From Caulobacter ginsengisoli (GTDB lineage Bacteria; Pseudomonadota; Alphaproteobacteria; Caulobacterales; Caulobacteraceae): a stretch of DNA of 64,000 nucleotides. The notes beneath the pieces were generated by a model. The model made no database searches. It was not told the origin of the DNA and saw only the letters and a program-made list of their open reading frames with translations. The stretch lies in the NCBI RefSeq assembly GCF_030814835.1, contig NZ_JAUSVS010000001.1:749001-813000 (forward strand). The letters are read 5' to 3'. Both the position numbers and the translations under genes were made by a program. Of this stretch, positions 45,225 to 54,824 are shown in pieces (the stretch's first letter is position 1; every line of letters starts with the position of its first letter).

Positions 45225-46504
45225 CCCCGCTTGTCGATCCCGACATAGTCGCGCTGGGTCGGGCCGGTATAGAGCTGGCGCGGCCGGCCGATCTTGCGCT
45301 GGGGATCCTCGAACATTTCCTTCCACTGGCTGATCCAGCCCACGGTGCGGGCCAGGGCGAACAGCACGGTGAACATGGTCGAGGGGAAGCCCATCGCCCG
45401 CAGGGTGATGCCCGAATAGAAGTCGATGTTCGGATAGAGCTTGCGGTCGATGAAGTAGGGGTCGCTGAGCGCGATCCGCTCCAGTTCCATGGCGATCTTC
45501 AGCAGGGGGTCGTCGCCGTGGCCGATCTCGTCGAGGACCTCATGGCAGGTCTGCTGCATGACCTTGGCCCGCGGGTCGAAGTTCTTGTACACCCGATGGC
45601 CAAAGCCCATCAGCTTGTATTTGCGGTCCTTCACGCCCTGCACATAGGCGGGGATGTTCTCGACGCTGCCGATTTCCTCCAGCATCTCCAGGGCTTCCTG
45701 GTTGGCGCCGCCATGGCTGGGCCCCCAGAGGCAGGCGATGCCGGCGGCGATACAGGCGAACGGATGGGCGCCCGACGAGCCGGCCAGGCGCACGGTCGAG
45801 GTCGAGGCGTTCTGCTCATGATCGGCGTGCAGGATGAAGATGCGGTCCATCGCCTTGGTCAGGACGGGGTTGGGGACCCAGTCCTCGGCCGGCACGGCGA
45901 AGCACATGCGCAGGAAGTTTTCCGAATAGCTGAGGTTGTTGCGCGGCGAAACGAACGGCTGGCCCATATGGTATTTGAACGCCCGGGCCGCGATGGTCGG
46001 CATCTTGGCGATCAGGCGATGGGCCGAGATTTCCCGCTCGCGGGCGTCGTCGACATTGATGCTGTCGGCGTAGAAGGCCGAGAGGGCCCCCACGGCGCCG
46101 GTCATGATCGCCATCGGGTGAGCATCCCGACGGAAGCCCTGGAAAAAGCTGTCGAACTGCGCGTGCAGCATGGTGTGGTAGGTGATGTTCTTCTCGAACT
46201 TGGCGAACTCGTCAGCCTTGGGCAACTCGCCGTTCAGCAGCAGGTAGCAGACCTCCAGGAAGCTGGACTTGTCGGCCAGCTGCTCGATCGGATAGCCGCG
46301 ATGCAGCAGCACGCCGGCGTCGCCGTCGATATAGGTGATCTTGCTCTCGCAGCTGGCTGTCGAGGTGAAGCCGGGGTCGAAGGTAAATCGGTCGGAGTCC
46401 GCATATAGCTTGCGGACGTCGAGCACATCGGGGCCCAACGTCCCCTTGATCACCGGCACTTCGTAGCTGTCGAGGCCGATGGTCAGCATAGCCTTGTCGC
46501 TCAT
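45221..46504 (-). CDS. gltA: Citrate synthase
   Basis: Entry enzyme of the TCA cycle, hexameric type II. Residues KATMLTIG-type start ([17 protein letters not shown]), [19 protein letters not shown], the catalytic His regions [14 protein letters not shown] and [15 protein letters not shown], and [14 protein letters not shown] match the family. ATG 46504 gives 427 residues with GGAAGGA upstream; an earlier in-frame ATG would add nine. It lies 70 bases downstream of gltX on the same strand. Confidence 0.97.
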   Translation of the reverse strand: MSDKAMLTIGLDSYEVPVIKGTLGPDVLDVRKLYADSDRFTFDPGFTSTASCESKITYIDGDAGVLLHRGYPIEQLADKSSFLEVCYLLLNGELPKADEFAKFEKNITYHTMLHAQFDSFFQGFRRDAHPMAIMTGAVGALSAFYADSINVDDAREREISAHRLIAKMPTIAARAFKYHMGQPFVSPRNNLSYSENFLRMCFAVPAEDWVPNPVLTKAMDRIFILHADHEQNASTSTVRLAGSSGAHPFACIAAGIACLWGPSHGGANQEALEMLEEIGSVENIPAYVQGVKDRKYKLMGFGHRVYKNFDPRAKVMQQTCHEVLDEIGHGDDPLLKIAMELERIALSDPYFIDRKLYPNIDFYSGITLRAMGFPSTMFTVLFALARTVGWISQWKEMFEDPQRKIGRPRQLYTGPTQRDYVGIDKRG

Positions 46505-46563
46505 GCGATTTCCTTCCCGGAACACACACAAAATCAGAGTTCGAACAACCGTTCGGTCGACGC

Positions 46564-46571
46564 CTTATAGC
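46564..46571 (-). promoter_or_regulatory. Candidate -10 element for gltA
   Basis: Read on the minus strand, GCTATAAG matches the Caulobacter GCTANAWC consensus at seven of eight positions, giving a leader of about 50 bases before the gltA start. The -35 would fall inside the end of gltX and is not clear. Confidence 0.35.
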
Positions 46572-46574
46572 GCG

Positions 46575-48005
46575 TCACGCGCCTAGCGAAAGCGCGTCTT
46601 CGAGCCGGCCCATCGCCTCGTTCGGACCGAGGGCGAAAAGCGTCTTGGCCAGATCGGGCGAGGGCAGGCCGCCGGTCAAGGCCGCCCGCAGCGCCGGAGC
46701 GAATTTGCCGAAACCGACGCCTTCGGACTCGGCGAAAGTCTTGAGGACTGCCTCCAGTTCCGGCGTCGACCAGGCCGCGCCCTCAAGTAGCGGTTTGAGG
46801 CGTCTCAGCCGCTCGGCGGTTTCGCCGGAAAGCTGCGCCCTGCCCTTGTCGTCCAGGGGCAACGGCCGGGCGGCGAACAGGAAGGCGGCCTGGTCGGCCA
46901 GTTCCAGCACGGTCTTGCCGCGATCCTTGAGCACCGGCATGGCATGCAGCAGCTGGGCCTGCTGCTCATTGGTCAGCAGCTGGCCCCGCCTGACCATGGC
47001 CGCGCAGACCAGGGCGGTCAGCCGCCCATCGTCGGCCTGGCGGATGTAGTGGCCGTTGATGAAGTTCAGCTTGTCGAAATCCATCCGGCCGGGCGCGCGC
47101 AGCCCGTCGGCGATATCGAACCATTCGATCGCCTGCTCGTCCGAGAAGATTTCGTCGTCGCCATGGCTCCAGCCCAGCCGCGCCAGATAGTTGCGCATGG
47201 CTTCGGGCAGGTAGCCCAGTTCGGCGAATTCGCCGACCGCCTGAGCGCCGTGGCGTTTGGAGAGCTTGGCCCCATCGGCGCCGTGGATCATCGGCACATG
47301 GGCGAAGGCGGGCGTTTCCCAGTCCAGGGCCTGGTAGATCAGCTTCTGGCGGGCGGCGTTGTTGAGATGGTCGTCGCCGCGGATGACATGGGTGATCCCC
47401 ATGTCATGGTCGTCCACGACGACCGCCAGGTTGTAGGTCGGCACGCCGTCCGAGCGCAGCAGCACCAGGTCGTCGAGGTCGCGGTTGTGGAAGCTGACCC
47501 GGCCCTGGACCAGATCGTCGATCACCGTGTCGCCCGTTAGCGGGCCCTTGAAGCGAATGGCATGGGGCGTCGCCTCCAGGCCGGGCTTGGGGGTCTTGTC
47601 ACGCCAGGGCGAGCGCAGGGCGTGACCGGCCGCGCGGGCCTTTTCGCGCTCGGCGGCGGTTTCGTCGGGCGTCATCCAGCAGCGATAGGCGCGGCCGGCG
47701 GCCAGCAGCTGGTCCACCGCCTGGCGATGGCGTTCGGCTCTGGCGAACTGGAAAGTCGGCGGCTCGTCGGGATTGAGGCCCAGCCAGGCCAGACCGTCCA
47801 GAATCACCTGGACATTGGCCTCGGTCGAGCGTTCGCGGTCGGTGTCCTCGATGCGGACCAGGAAGCGCCCACCGCAGTGGCGCGCGTAAAGGTAGTTGAA
47901 CAACGCCGTTCTCGCGGTTCCAATATGCATGGAGCCGGTGGGCGAGGGGGCGATACGGGTGACGACGCCGGCGGAACCGGAACGTTTGGGCGGGTCTTGG
48001 GACAT
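46575..48005 (-). CDS. gltX: Glutamyl-tRNA synthetase
   Basis: Class I synthetase. The HIGH motif appears as HIGT in IAPSPTGSMHIGTARTALFN and the KMSKS equivalent as KLSKRHG. The length of 476 residues fits. The ATG at 48005 begins MSQDPPKRSG; a longer frame is open but would run into comEC. Alphaproteobacteria often carry two GluRS-like genes, so this may be the discriminating or the non-discriminating copy; the sequence alone does not tell. Confidence 0.95.
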   Translation of the reverse strand: MSQDPPKRSGSAGVVTRIAPSPTGSMHIGTARTALFNYLYARHCGGRFLVRIEDTDRERSTEANVQVILDGLAWLGLNPDEPPTFQFARAERHRQAVDQLLAAGRAYRCWMTPDETAAEREKARAAGHALRSPWRDKTPKPGLEATPHAIRFKGPLTGDTVIDDLVQGRVSFHNRDLDDLVLLRSDGVPTYNLAVVVDDHDMGITHVIRGDDHLNNAARQKLIYQALDWETPAFAHVPMIHGADGAKLSKRHGAQAVGEFAELGYLPEAMRNYLARLGWSHGDDEIFSDEQAIEWFDIADGLRAPGRMDFDKLNFINGHYIRQADDGRLTALVCAAMVRRGQLLTNEQQAQLLHAMPVLKDRGKTVLELADQAAFLFAARPLPLDDKGRAQLSGETAERLRRLKPLLEGAAWSTPELEAVLKTFAESEGVGFGKFAPALRAALTGGLPSPDLAKTLFALGPNEAMGRLEDALSLGA

Positions 48006-50157
48006 TGTTTCGAGGCTACGGCTCTGGGCGGGCGGTCTTAGCACGCTGGTTTCGCGCCGTCCCAGCGTTCGTGAGGCGGCCGGTTGGCTGGCGGCGCAGG
48101 GCGCGCGGCAGGCCGATCGCTGGACCCTGTGGACACCCGTCGCCCTGGGGTTGGGGGCGGCTGGCTACCTGGCCCTGAAAACCGAACCGCCGCTGTGGCT
48201 GCTGATCGACATCGCCGCGCCGCTGGTGCTGGTGGCGGTGTGGTCGGCCCGGCGGGGGCACAATCGCGCCATCGTGACGCTGCTGGTCCTGTTGGCCTGC
48301 GCCGCCTGCGGGGCCCTGGCCGGCAAGGTTCGGGCCGAGCGGGTGCGCACGCCGGTCGCGCCGGCCTCCAGCCGGGTGCGGGTCATCGAGGCCTGGGTGG
48401 TCGATGTCGCCAGCCCGGGGACTTCCGGGCCGCGCCTGGTGCTGGCGCCAGTGTGGATTTCCGGGCTGGAGCCGGAGGAGACGCCCAAGCGCATCCGGGT
48501 CAGCCTGCGCCAGGGCGAGACGCCGGCGCCGGGCAGCGCCATCACGCTGAAGGCTATCGTCGGGCCACCGCCACCGCCGGCCAGCCCGGGCGCCTACGAC
48601 TTCAGCCGCGACGCCTGGTTCGACGGCATTGGCGGGGTCGGATTCGGACTCACGGCGCCTGAGGCGGTGAGCGACCTGCCGGCGCCGCCCGGCCGCCTGG
48701 CCTGGCAGATGCGGGTCAACCGCGTCCGCTGGGACCTGGCCCAGAAGATCTATGCCGACACCGGGCCCAAATCCGGCGGCCTGGCGGCAGCCATGGTCAC
48801 CGGCTACGAGGCCTGGATACCCAAGGCCCAGGTCGATGACATGCGCGCCTCGGGCCTGGCCCACATCATCTCGATCTCGGGCCTGCACATGGCCATCGTC
48901 GGCGGGGCTGTGTTCTTTCTGGTCCGACTGTTAGTGGCGCTCTGGCCCTGGCTGGCCCTGCGGGTTCCCGGCAAGAAGATCGCCGCCGTCGCGGGCCTGG
49001 CGGCGGTGGGGCTCTATTTGGTGATCTCCGGCTCGCCGCCGCCGGCGGAGCGGGCGGCGATGACCGCGGCGGTGGCCTTCCTGGCCATCCTGGCCGACCG
49101 GCGGGCGATCAGTCTGCACGCCCTGGCGGTGGCCGCCCTGGTGATCCTGCTGCTGCAGCCGGAATCGGCCAGCGAGCCGGGCTTCCAGATGTCGTTCTCG
49201 GCCACCGCCGCCCTGGTGGCCCTGGCCGAGCTCTGGCCCCAGCCGGTGCGGGAAATCTCGGCCCCCTGGTGGATTCGCGCGCCCCAGGCCGTGGGCGTCT
49301 GGATCGCCGCCAGCCTGGCCGCCAGCTTCGTGGCCGGCGCGGCCACGGGGCCCTTCGCCATGCACCACTTCAACCGCATGGCCAGCTGGGGCCTCTTCGC
49401 CAATCTGGCCGTCGCGCCGCTGTCCTCCTTCGTCATCATGCCCTTCCTGGCGCTCGGCGCGGCCCTGGAGCCGCTGGGCTTGGGCCGGCCCTTCCTGCAG
49501 GTCGCCGGCTGGGGCATCGGGGCGATGACCGACATCAGCCACGGCGTCGCCGGCGCGCCTTTAGCCCAGGTGATCGTCGCCAGCGGCCCGGCCTGGACCC
49601 TGGTGGTTTCCTTCCTGGGCATGATGTTCCTCTGCCTGTGGCGCGGGCCCTTGCGGTGGCTGGGCCTGCCGATGGCCCTCTGCGTGGCGCTGTGGCCCAA
49701 GCCGACGCCGCCCGACGTGTGGATCGGCGACGACGGCTCCGCGATAGCGGTGCGGGACGGCAAGCAGGCGGTGCTGCCCAGGCCCAAGGCCCGGCGGTTC
49801 GCGGCCGATCTGTGGGCGCGCCGGCGCGGGCTGGAGAGCGTGGAGGCGACGGAGCTGCAGTTCACCTGCAACCGCTCCTGGTGCCTGCCGGTCGACGGCT
49901 CGGTGGCGATCTGGGCGATGCGCAAGGCGCCGAGCGAGGCTCAGGCGATGATCCTTTGCGATGCGGCGGATGTGGTGGTGTTCCGCTCGGACGCGCCCTG
50001 GAGCGGGTGCCCGGGCAAGGTGGTGCTCAGCCGCGTGGACTTCGAGCGGGGCGGGGCGGCGGAACTTTGGAAGGTTGGGAACGACTGGCGGGTGGTCTGG
50101 GCGCAGGACCTGCGCGGCCATCGGCCCTGGACGGGCGGGGTAGGGGACACAGAATGA
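47986..50157 (+). CDS. comEC: ComEC/Rec2-family protein
   Basis: Polytopic membrane protein of the DNA-uptake channel family. The N-terminal DUF4131-type part with two helices precedes a soluble OB-like segment (RIRVSLRQGETP), then the competence domain with AMVTGYEAWIPKAQVDDMRASGLAHIISISG split across its conserved start (SGLAHIISISGLHMAIVGG) and about eight helices. The C-terminal 130 residues resemble the metallo-beta-lactamase region in place but lack the HxHxDH metal motif. The start is uncertain: TTG 47986 or GTG 47959, both overlapping the divergent gltX start. About 723 residues. Confidence 0.85.
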   Translation: MGGSWDIVSRLRLWAGGLSTLVSRRPSVREAAGWLAAQGARQADRWTLWTPVALGLGAAGYLALKTEPPLWLLIDIAAPLVLVAVWSARRGHNRAIVTLLVLLACAACGALAGKVRAERVRTPVAPASSRVRVIEAWVVDVASPGTSGPRLVLAPVWISGLEPEETPKRIRVSLRQGETPAPGSAITLKAIVGPPPPPASPGAYDFSRDAWFDGIGGVGFGLTAPEAVSDLPAPPGRLAWQMRVNRVRWDLAQKIYADTGPKSGGLAAAMVTGYEAWIPKAQVDDMRASGLAHIISISGLHMAIVGGAVFFLVRLLVALWPWLALRVPGKKIAAVAGLAAVGLYLVISGSPPPAERAAMTAAVAFLAILADRRAISLHALAVAALVILLLQPESASEPGFQMSFSATAALVALAELWPQPVREISAPWWIRAPQAVGVWIAASLAASFVAGAATGPFAMHHFNRMASWGLFANLAVAPLSSFVIMPFLALGAALEPLGLGRPFLQVAGWGIGAMTDISHGVAGAPLAQVIVASGPAWTLVVSFLGMMFLCLWRGPLRWLGLPMALCVALWPKPTPPDVWIGDDGSAIAVRDGKQAVLPRPKARRFAADLWARRRGLESVEATELQFTCNRSWCLPVDGSVAIWAMRKAPSEAQAMILCDAADVVVFRSDAPWSGCPGKVVLSRVDFERGGAAELWKVGNDWRVVWAQDLRGHRPWTGGVGDTE

Positions 50158-50197
50158 GGGACATGTTCGGCGTGCGGCCGAACATGTCCCCTTCTGT
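50149..50197. terminator. Shared bidirectional hairpin terminator of comEC and lexA
   Basis: A perfect 14-base inverted repeat, GGGACATGTTCGGC (50158-50171) with GCCGAACATGTCCC (50177-50190) and loop GTGCG. It is extended by ACAGAA (50149-50154) pairing with TTCTGT (50192-50197). The comEC stop lies within the left arm and the lexA stop begins at its right edge, so both convergent genes end in the same palindrome. Confidence 0.65.
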
Positions 50198-50895
50198 CAG
50201 TGATACCGCCGGATCAGCCCGACCAGCTTGCCCTGCACCTGCACTTGGTCGGGGTTGTAGATCTGGGTCTGGTATTTCGGGTTGGCGGCTTCCAGGGCGA
50301 CCGAGCCGCCCTTGCGGCGCAGGCGCTTGAGGGTGGCTTCCTCGCCCTTGACGAGGGCCACGACGATCTCGCCGGTGTTGGCGCTGTCGGTCTTGCGGAT
50401 CACCACATAGTCGCCGTCCAGGATGCCGGCGTCGACCATCGAGTCGCCGTTGACCTCCAGCACGAAGTGCTCGCCGGCCCCCAGGATGGTTTCGGGCACC
50501 TGCAGCCGGTCGCGTTCCTGCTGGATGGCCTCGATCGGCGTGCCGGCGGCGATACGGCCCAGGATCGGCAGGTCGCGGGTGTCGTTGGCGATCATCGGTG
50601 GCGGCGGCGCCTGGCGCTCGCCCTCGATGACCTGGGGCTTGAAGGTCTGGCGCCCGCCCGAGGGGGCCGAGGTGGTGGCCTGCTGCGGCAGCTTCATCAC
50701 CTCCAGCGCCCGGGCCCGGTGAGGCAGGCGGCGCAGGAAGCCGCGCTCTTCAAGCGCGGTGATCAGCCGGTGGATGCCGGACTTGGAGGCGAGGTCCAGG
50801 GCCTCCTTCATTTCATCGAAGGACGGCGACACGCCGGTCTCGCGGATCCGGTCATGGATGAACATGAGCAGTTCGTGTTGCTTGCGCGTGAGCAT
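50197..50895 (-). CDS. lexA: LexA repressor (SOS master regulator)
   Basis: Represses SOS genes and self-cleaves when RecA is activated. The N-terminal winged helix begins [17 protein letters not shown]. The cleavage pair A117-G118 lies in LGRIAAGTP, the nucleophile S152 in NGDSMVDAG, and the general base K190 in EATLKRL. At 232 residues it has the longer linker (about 70-110, Pro/Gln rich) typical of alphaproteobacteria. The start at 50895 is chosen because it matches the family start; an upstream in-frame ATG would add 12 residues. A LexA box lies 55 bases upstream. Confidence 0.97.
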   Translation of the reverse strand: MLTRKQHELLMFIHDRIRETGVSPSFDEMKEALDLASKSGIHRLITALEERGFLRRLPHRARALEVMKLPQQATTSAPSGGRQTFKPQVIEGERQAPPPPMIANDTRDLPILGRIAAGTPIEAIQQERDRLQVPETILGAGEHFVLEVNGDSMVDAGILDGDYVVIRKTDSANTGEIVVALVKGEEATLKRLRRKGGSVALEAANPKYQTQIYNPDQVQVQGKLVGLIRRYH

Positions 50896-50949
50896 AACCG
50901 GAGCCTCGCCAACGAATCTGTCGCGGAACAAACCGCAAACGTTGTCGAT

Positions 50950-50964
50950 GTTCTCTAGGTGTTC
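50950..50964. promoter_or_regulatory. LexA box upstream of lexA (autoregulation)
   Basis: GTTC-N7-GTTC with spacer TCTAGGT. On the minus strand a TTGACA (50978 to 50973) lies upstream, with the -10 expected to overlap this box, so LexA binding would block its own promoter. The box has the same orientation relative to the gene as the sidA box. Confidence 0.85.
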
Positions 50965-50988
50965 TTCGTTAATGTCAAGTTGACGGCC

Positions 50989-51780
50989 TTAGCCGCCCAG
51001 CAACGCCCTTGTCGCGGCCTCGACGTCGGCCTGGCGCATCAGGCTTTCACCCACCAGCATGGCCCTGGCTCCCGAACGTTCCAGCAACGCCGCATCCTGG
51101 GCGTTGGCGATACCGCTTTCGGTGACAAGCAGAGCGTTTTCAGGGGCTTTGGCCGCCAAACGGCCGGTGGCGCCGAGGTCGGTGACGAAGGTCCGCAGGT
51201 CGCGATTATTGACCCCGACCAGGCTGGCGCCGAGCGCGCCGGCCCGGGCCATTTCGGCCTCGTCATGCACCTCGACCAGGGCGTCCATGCCGAATCGGGC
51301 GGCCTCGCTCATCAGTTCGGCGGCCAGCGAATCGTCGACCATGGCCAGGATGACCAGGATGGCGTCGGCCCCCAGCGCCCGTGATTCGGCTGCCTGCCAG
51401 GGATCGACCAGGAAGTCCTTGCGGATCACCGGCAGGCCGACCGCGGCCCGGGCGGCGACCAGATAGTCCTCATGGCCCTGGAAGCTGGGCGCGTCGGTCA
51501 GCACCGACAGGCAGGCCGCGCCGCCGGCCTCGTAGGCTTTGGCGAGCGCCGGCGGGTCGAAATCGGCCCTGATAAGTCCCTTGGAGGGCGAGGCCTTCTT
51601 GATCTCGGCGATCAACGCCAAGCGTCCGGGCGCGTGGGCCCGCTCCAGCGCCGCCTTGAAGCCGCGCGGCGGATCGGCGGCCAGAGCCGCAGCCTCGACC
51701 TGCGCCTGCGGGCGGGCAGCCTTGCGCGCGGCCACCTCGTCCCGCTTGTAGGCAGCGATGCGGGTCAGGATGTCGGTCAT
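50989..51780 (-). CDS. trpC: Indole-3-glycerol phosphate synthase
   Basis: Fourth step of tryptophan synthesis. The TIM-barrel signatures are [27 protein letters not shown]-type ([12 protein letters not shown]), [11 protein letters not shown] and [11 protein letters not shown]. The 263-residue product starts with an ATG overlapping the trpD stop (ATGA). Its stop is 93 bases before the lexA start, which has its own promoter. Confidence 0.96.
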   Translation of the reverse strand: MTDILTRIAAYKRDEVAARKAARPQAQVEAAALAADPPRGFKAALERAHAPGRLALIAEIKKASPSKGLIRADFDPPALAKAYEAGGAACLSVLTDAPSFQGHEDYLVAARAAVGLPVIRKDFLVDPWQAAESRALGADAILVILAMVDDSLAAELMSEAARFGMDALVEVHDEAEMARAGALGASLVGVNNRDLRTFVTDLGATGRLAAKAPENALLVTESGIANAQDAALLERSGARAMLVGESLMRQADVEAATRALLGG

Positions 51781-52793
51781 CAGCCGTTGGTGACGGCGAC
51801 CAGCCGGTCCAGGGCCTGCTGGGCGTGGCCCTCGTCGATGGCGTGGGCGGCCAGTTCGACGCCCTCGCGCAGGGTCTCGACCTTTTCGCCGACCAGGAAG
51901 GCGGCGGCGGCGTTGAGCAGCACGGTGTCGCGATAGGCGCTGGGCTTGCCCTGCAGCAGTTCCCGCAACGCCTGGGCGTTCTGGGCCGGTTCGCCGCCGG
52001 TGAGGTCGGCCAGGGCGGCGCGGGGCAGGCCGACGGCTTCCGGGGTGATGGTGAAGAGGCGGATCTGGCCATCGCGCCATTCGGCGACCTGGGTCTCGCC
52101 CGTGGTGGTCAGCTCGTCCATGCCCGCGCCGTGCACGACCCAGGCGCGGGTGGCGCCCAGCGCGCCCAGCACCTTGGCCAGCGGCTCGACCAGGCGGGGG
52201 GTAAAGACGCCCAGCACCTGCCGCTTGGCGCCGGCCGGATTGGAGAGCGGGCCCAGCAGGTTGAAGACGGTGCGGAAGCCCAGCTCCGCCCGGATCGGCT
52301 GCACATGGCGCATGGCCCCGTGGTGGGCGGGGGCGAACAGGAAGCAGATGTTGGCCTCGTCGAGGGCGCGCCGCTGCTGTTCCAGCCCGGCCTCGATATT
52401 GACGCCCAGCGCCGCCAGCACGTCCGAGGAGCCCGAGCGCGAGGAGAGGGCGCGGGTGCCGTGCTTGGCGATCTTCAGGCCTCCGCCGGCCGCCACCAGA
52501 GCCGAGGCGGTGGAGATGTTGTAGGTGTGCAGGCCGTCGCCGCCGGTGCCGCAGGTGTCCACGACATCGTAAGGCTGGTCCAGCATGCGGGCGGCCCGGC
52601 GCATGGCCCGGGCGCAGGCGGTGATCTCGCCGACCGTCTCGCCGCGCATGCGCATGGCGGTGACCGCCGCCCCGATCTGCGAGGGCGTCGGCTCGCCCCG
52701 CAGGCAGGCCGAGAAGAAGTCGTCGGCGTCGTCCTCGGAGAGGGTGGCCCCGTCGGCGAGGCGGCCCAGCAGCGGCTTGAAGGCGTCGGACAT
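51780..52793 (-). CDS. trpD: Anthranilate phosphoribosyltransferase
   Basis: Second step of tryptophan synthesis. The PRPP-binding glycine motif is DTCGTGGDG followed by NISTASA, and the substrate region [21 protein letters not shown] and [19 protein letters not shown] are intact. The length of 337 residues is normal. The start overlaps the trpG stop by one base, so trpG-trpD-trpC are coupled. Confidence 0.97.
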   Translation of the reverse strand: MSDAFKPLLGRLADGATLSEDDADDFFSACLRGEPTPSQIGAAVTAMRMRGETVGEITACARAMRRAARMLDQPYDVVDTCGTGGDGLHTYNISTASALVAAGGGLKIAKHGTRALSSRSGSSDVLAALGVNIEAGLEQQRRALDEANICFLFAPAHHGAMRHVQPIRAELGFRTVFNLLGPLSNPAGAKRQVLGVFTPRLVEPLAKVLGALGATRAWVVHGAGMDELTTTGETQVAEWRDGQIRLFTITPEAVGLPRAALADLTGGEPAQNAQALRELLQGKPSAYRDTVLLNAAAAFLVGEKVETLREGVELAAHAIDEGHAQQALDRLVAVTNG

Positions 52794-53383
52794 CAGACCT
52801 CCGCGAGGCGATGGACGCCCGCCTGTTCCAGGAAGTTGGCCAGAAGCTGGTGGCCGCCCTCGGTGGCGATGGATTCAGGATGGAACTGCACGCCGAATAC
52901 GGGCCGGGTGCGGTGCTGGATGCCCATCACCTCGCCGTCCTCGGTCCAGGCGGTGACTTCCAGCTCGGCCGGGAAGGTCGCCGGGTCGATGGCCAGGCTG
53001 TGGTAGCGGGTGGCGGTGAAGGGGTTGGGCAGGCCCTTGAAGATGCCCTGGCCCTGGTGATGGATGGGGCTGACCTTGCCGTGCATGATCGACTTAGCCC
53101 GCACCACGTCGCCGCCATAGGCCTGGCCCATCGCCTGGTGGCCCAGGCACACCCCCAGGATCGGCAGGTCGTCCGGCGCGCCCCGCAGCAGGGGCAGACA
53201 GATGCCGGCCTGGTCGGGGGCCTTGGGGCCGGGCGACAGCAGCACCGCCTCGGGCCTCAGGCCAAACGCCTCCTGCACCGTCAGCGCGTCGTTGCGGTAG
53301 ACGAGCGTCTCGGCCCCCAGCTCGTTCAGGTAATGGACGAGGTTGTAGGTGAAGCTGTCGTAGTTATCGATGACCAGGATCAT
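52793..53383 (-). CDS. trpG: Anthranilate synthase component II (glutamine amidotransferase)
   Basis: Supplies ammonia to TrpE. The class I amidotransferase triad can be read as the Cys of [15 protein letters not shown] and the His-Glu pair of [14 protein letters not shown]; the N-terminal [17 protein letters not shown] is typical. The product has 196 residues. trpE is not adjacent but lies 2 kb upstream on the same strand, separated by four plus-strand genes. The enzyme may also serve folate synthesis with PabB, as in many bacteria. Confidence 0.96.
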   Translation of the reverse strand: MILVIDNYDSFTYNLVHYLNELGAETLVYRNDALTVQEAFGLRPEAVLLSPGPKAPDQAGICLPLLRGAPDDLPILGVCLGHQAMGQAYGGDVVRAKSIMHGKVSPIHHQGQGIFKGLPNPFTATRYHSLAIDPATFPAELEVTAWTEDGEVMGIQHRTRPVFGVQFHPESIATEGGHQLLANFLEQAGVHRLAEV

Positions 53384-53465
53384 GAGCCAAAGCTTCTAGG
53401 GGAGGGGGCTCGCTCCGCCAAGGGCGGCGTTGCAACGGCCATGGGCCAAAGCGCATCATGCCCTC

Positions 53466-53681
53466 ATGTCGCCCGCCGATTCCGCCCTCGACCGCGAGGC
53501 CCTGTCCTACGCCCGGGCGCTCTTGAAACCGCCACTGCCGCGCGACCGTATCTGGCTGCTGCTGGCCGCCTCGGCCCTGGCGGCGGTCTCGGCCCTGTCG
53601 CTGGCGGTGGCCATCCCCTGGGCGGCGACCCAGGTGCGGGATGCGCCGGTGACCCGCGTGTCGCTCACGCCGGCGACCTAG
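53466..53681 (+). CDS. Small single-pass membrane protein
   Basis: A 71-residue protein: a soluble charged N-terminus (SPADSALDREALSYARALLK), one hydrophobic helix around 31-56 and a short outside tail (QVRDAPVTRVSLTPAT). The ATG at 53466 is used; the longer frame adds residues with no ribosome site. It is divergent from trpG with an 82-base intergenic region and ends one base before the acetyltransferase gene. Family not recognised. Confidence 0.6.
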   Translation: MSPADSALDREALSYARALLKPPLPRDRIWLLLAASALAAVSALSLAVAIPWAATQVRDAPVTRVSLTPAT

Positions 53682-53682
53682 G

Positions 53683-54132
53683 ATGGCCATCGAGATCAGA
53701 ATGCTGCGGGCGGGAGACGAGGCGACCCTGGCCAGGGTCGCGGACGAGGTCTTCGACAACCCCGTCGATCCTGACCTGACCCGGCAGTTCCTGGCCGATC
53801 CCCGCCACCACATCGCCGTGGCCATTGACGACGGCCTGGTCGTCGGCTTCGCCTCGGGCCTGGACTACGTCCATCCCGACAAGCCGGCCGAACTCTGGAT
53901 CAACGAGGTCGGGGTGGCGCCCAGCCATCAGCGCCAGGGCCTGGGCCGCCGGGTGATGAAGGCGTTGTTCGCCGAGGGGCGGGCGAAGGGCTGCGGGACC
54001 GCCTGGGTGCTGACCGACCGGTCCAACACCGCGGCGCGGGCGCTCTACATCGCGCTCGATGGGGACGAGGGTGTCGACGAAGGGCCCGCCGACGCCATCG
54101 TCGGCTACGATTTCGATCTGGAGAACGGGTAG
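53683..54132 (+). CDS. GNAT-family N-acetyltransferase
   Basis: A 149-residue acetyl-CoA-dependent transferase. The GNAT motif A is visible as LWINEVGVAPSHQRQGLGRRVM, with the Q/RxxGxG/A loop, and the final motif is a truncated RSNTAARALY. The overall layout resembles the aminoglycoside AAC(3)-I type, but that similarity is weak and gives no substrate. It starts one base after the small membrane protein gene and ends four bases before the VOC gene, so the three form an operon. Confidence 0.85.
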   Translation: MAIEIRMLRAGDEATLARVADEVFDNPVDPDLTRQFLADPRHHIAVAIDDGLVVGFASGLDYVHPDKPAELWINEVGVAPSHQRQGLGRRVMKALFAEGRAKGCGTAWVLTDRSNTAARALYIALDGDEGVDEGPADAIVGYDFDLENG

Positions 54133-54136
54133 GGCG

Positions 54137-54823
54137 ATGGAGCTGGCCAAGCCCCGGGTCGATATCGGCCTTTCGACCAACGACCTGCAGCCGATGCTCG
54201 CCTTCTGGCAGGGCCGGGTGGGCCTGCCCTTCGATCACGCCCTGCCGATCCGCAAAGGTCACGTCCAGCACCGGCACGACGCCCTGGGCTCGGTGCTGAA
54301 GATCAACCATCACGACGAGCCGCTGCCGGACGCGCCGCCGAGCGGCTATCGCGAACTGATCATCGCCCAGGCCGGCCGGACCGAGGCCGACTCTCTTACC
54401 GACCCGGACGGCAACCGCCTGTCGCGGGTCCCCCGGGGGCAGGACGGCATCGAGCAGGTCGCCATCCGGCTGGCCGTGCGCGACCTGGCGGCGCACCGCA
54501 GGTTCTATGGTCAAGCGCTTGGATTACCGGAAGAACCCCGACGGCGCGGCGCGGCCTTCCGGGCCGGCGAGACGCTGATCCTGCTGGAGGAGAGCCCCGA
54601 CGCCCCGGCCGACGCCGGCATGCAGGGCAGGGGCTGGCGCTACATCACCTTCCAGGTCTTCAAGGTCGATGAGGTCCACGCGGCGGTGCTGGCCGCCGGC
54701 GGACGCGAGGCCCTGGCCCCGCTGACGCTGGGAACCACGGCGCGGATTTCGATGGTGCGCGATCCGGACGGCAATTGGATCGAGCTGTCGCAGCGGGCCT
54801 CGATCGTGGGCTCGCTCGACTAG
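54137..54823 (+). CDS. Two-domain VOC (glyoxalase-like) protein
   Basis: A 228-residue protein with two tandem vicinal-oxygen-chelate halves: VDIGLSTNDLQPMLAFWQGRVGLPF at the N-terminus and VAIRLAVRDLAAHRRFYGQALGLP from about 113. The end, MVRDPDGNWIELSQ, carries the usual metal-ligand Glu. Substrate unknown; candidates range from glyoxalase to dioxygenase-like activities. ATG 54137 has AGGG four bases upstream and lies four bases after the GNAT stop. Confidence 0.82.
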   Translation: MELAKPRVDIGLSTNDLQPMLAFWQGRVGLPFDHALPIRKGHVQHRHDALGSVLKINHHDEPLPDAPPSGYRELIIAQAGRTEADSLTDPDGNRLSRVPRGQDGIEQVAIRLAVRDLAAHRRFYGQALGLPEEPRRRGAAFRAGETLILLEESPDAPADAGMQGRGWRYITFQVFKVDEVHAAVLAAGGREALAPLTLGTTARISMVRDPDGNWIELSQRASIVGSLD

Positions 54824-54824
54824 G

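Noticed and set aside
46539..46554. GTTC and GTTC upstream of gltA, resembling a LexA box
   Set aside because: The spacer is eight bases (GAACAACC) rather than seven, and the site is not placed over a clear promoter element. Citrate synthase is not an SOS gene.
53683..54132. Aminoglycoside 3-N-acetyltransferase (resistance gene) call for the GNAT protein
   Set aside because: Only the general GNAT fold and length match. No specific drug-binding motif is visible and the context is not that of a resistance gene.
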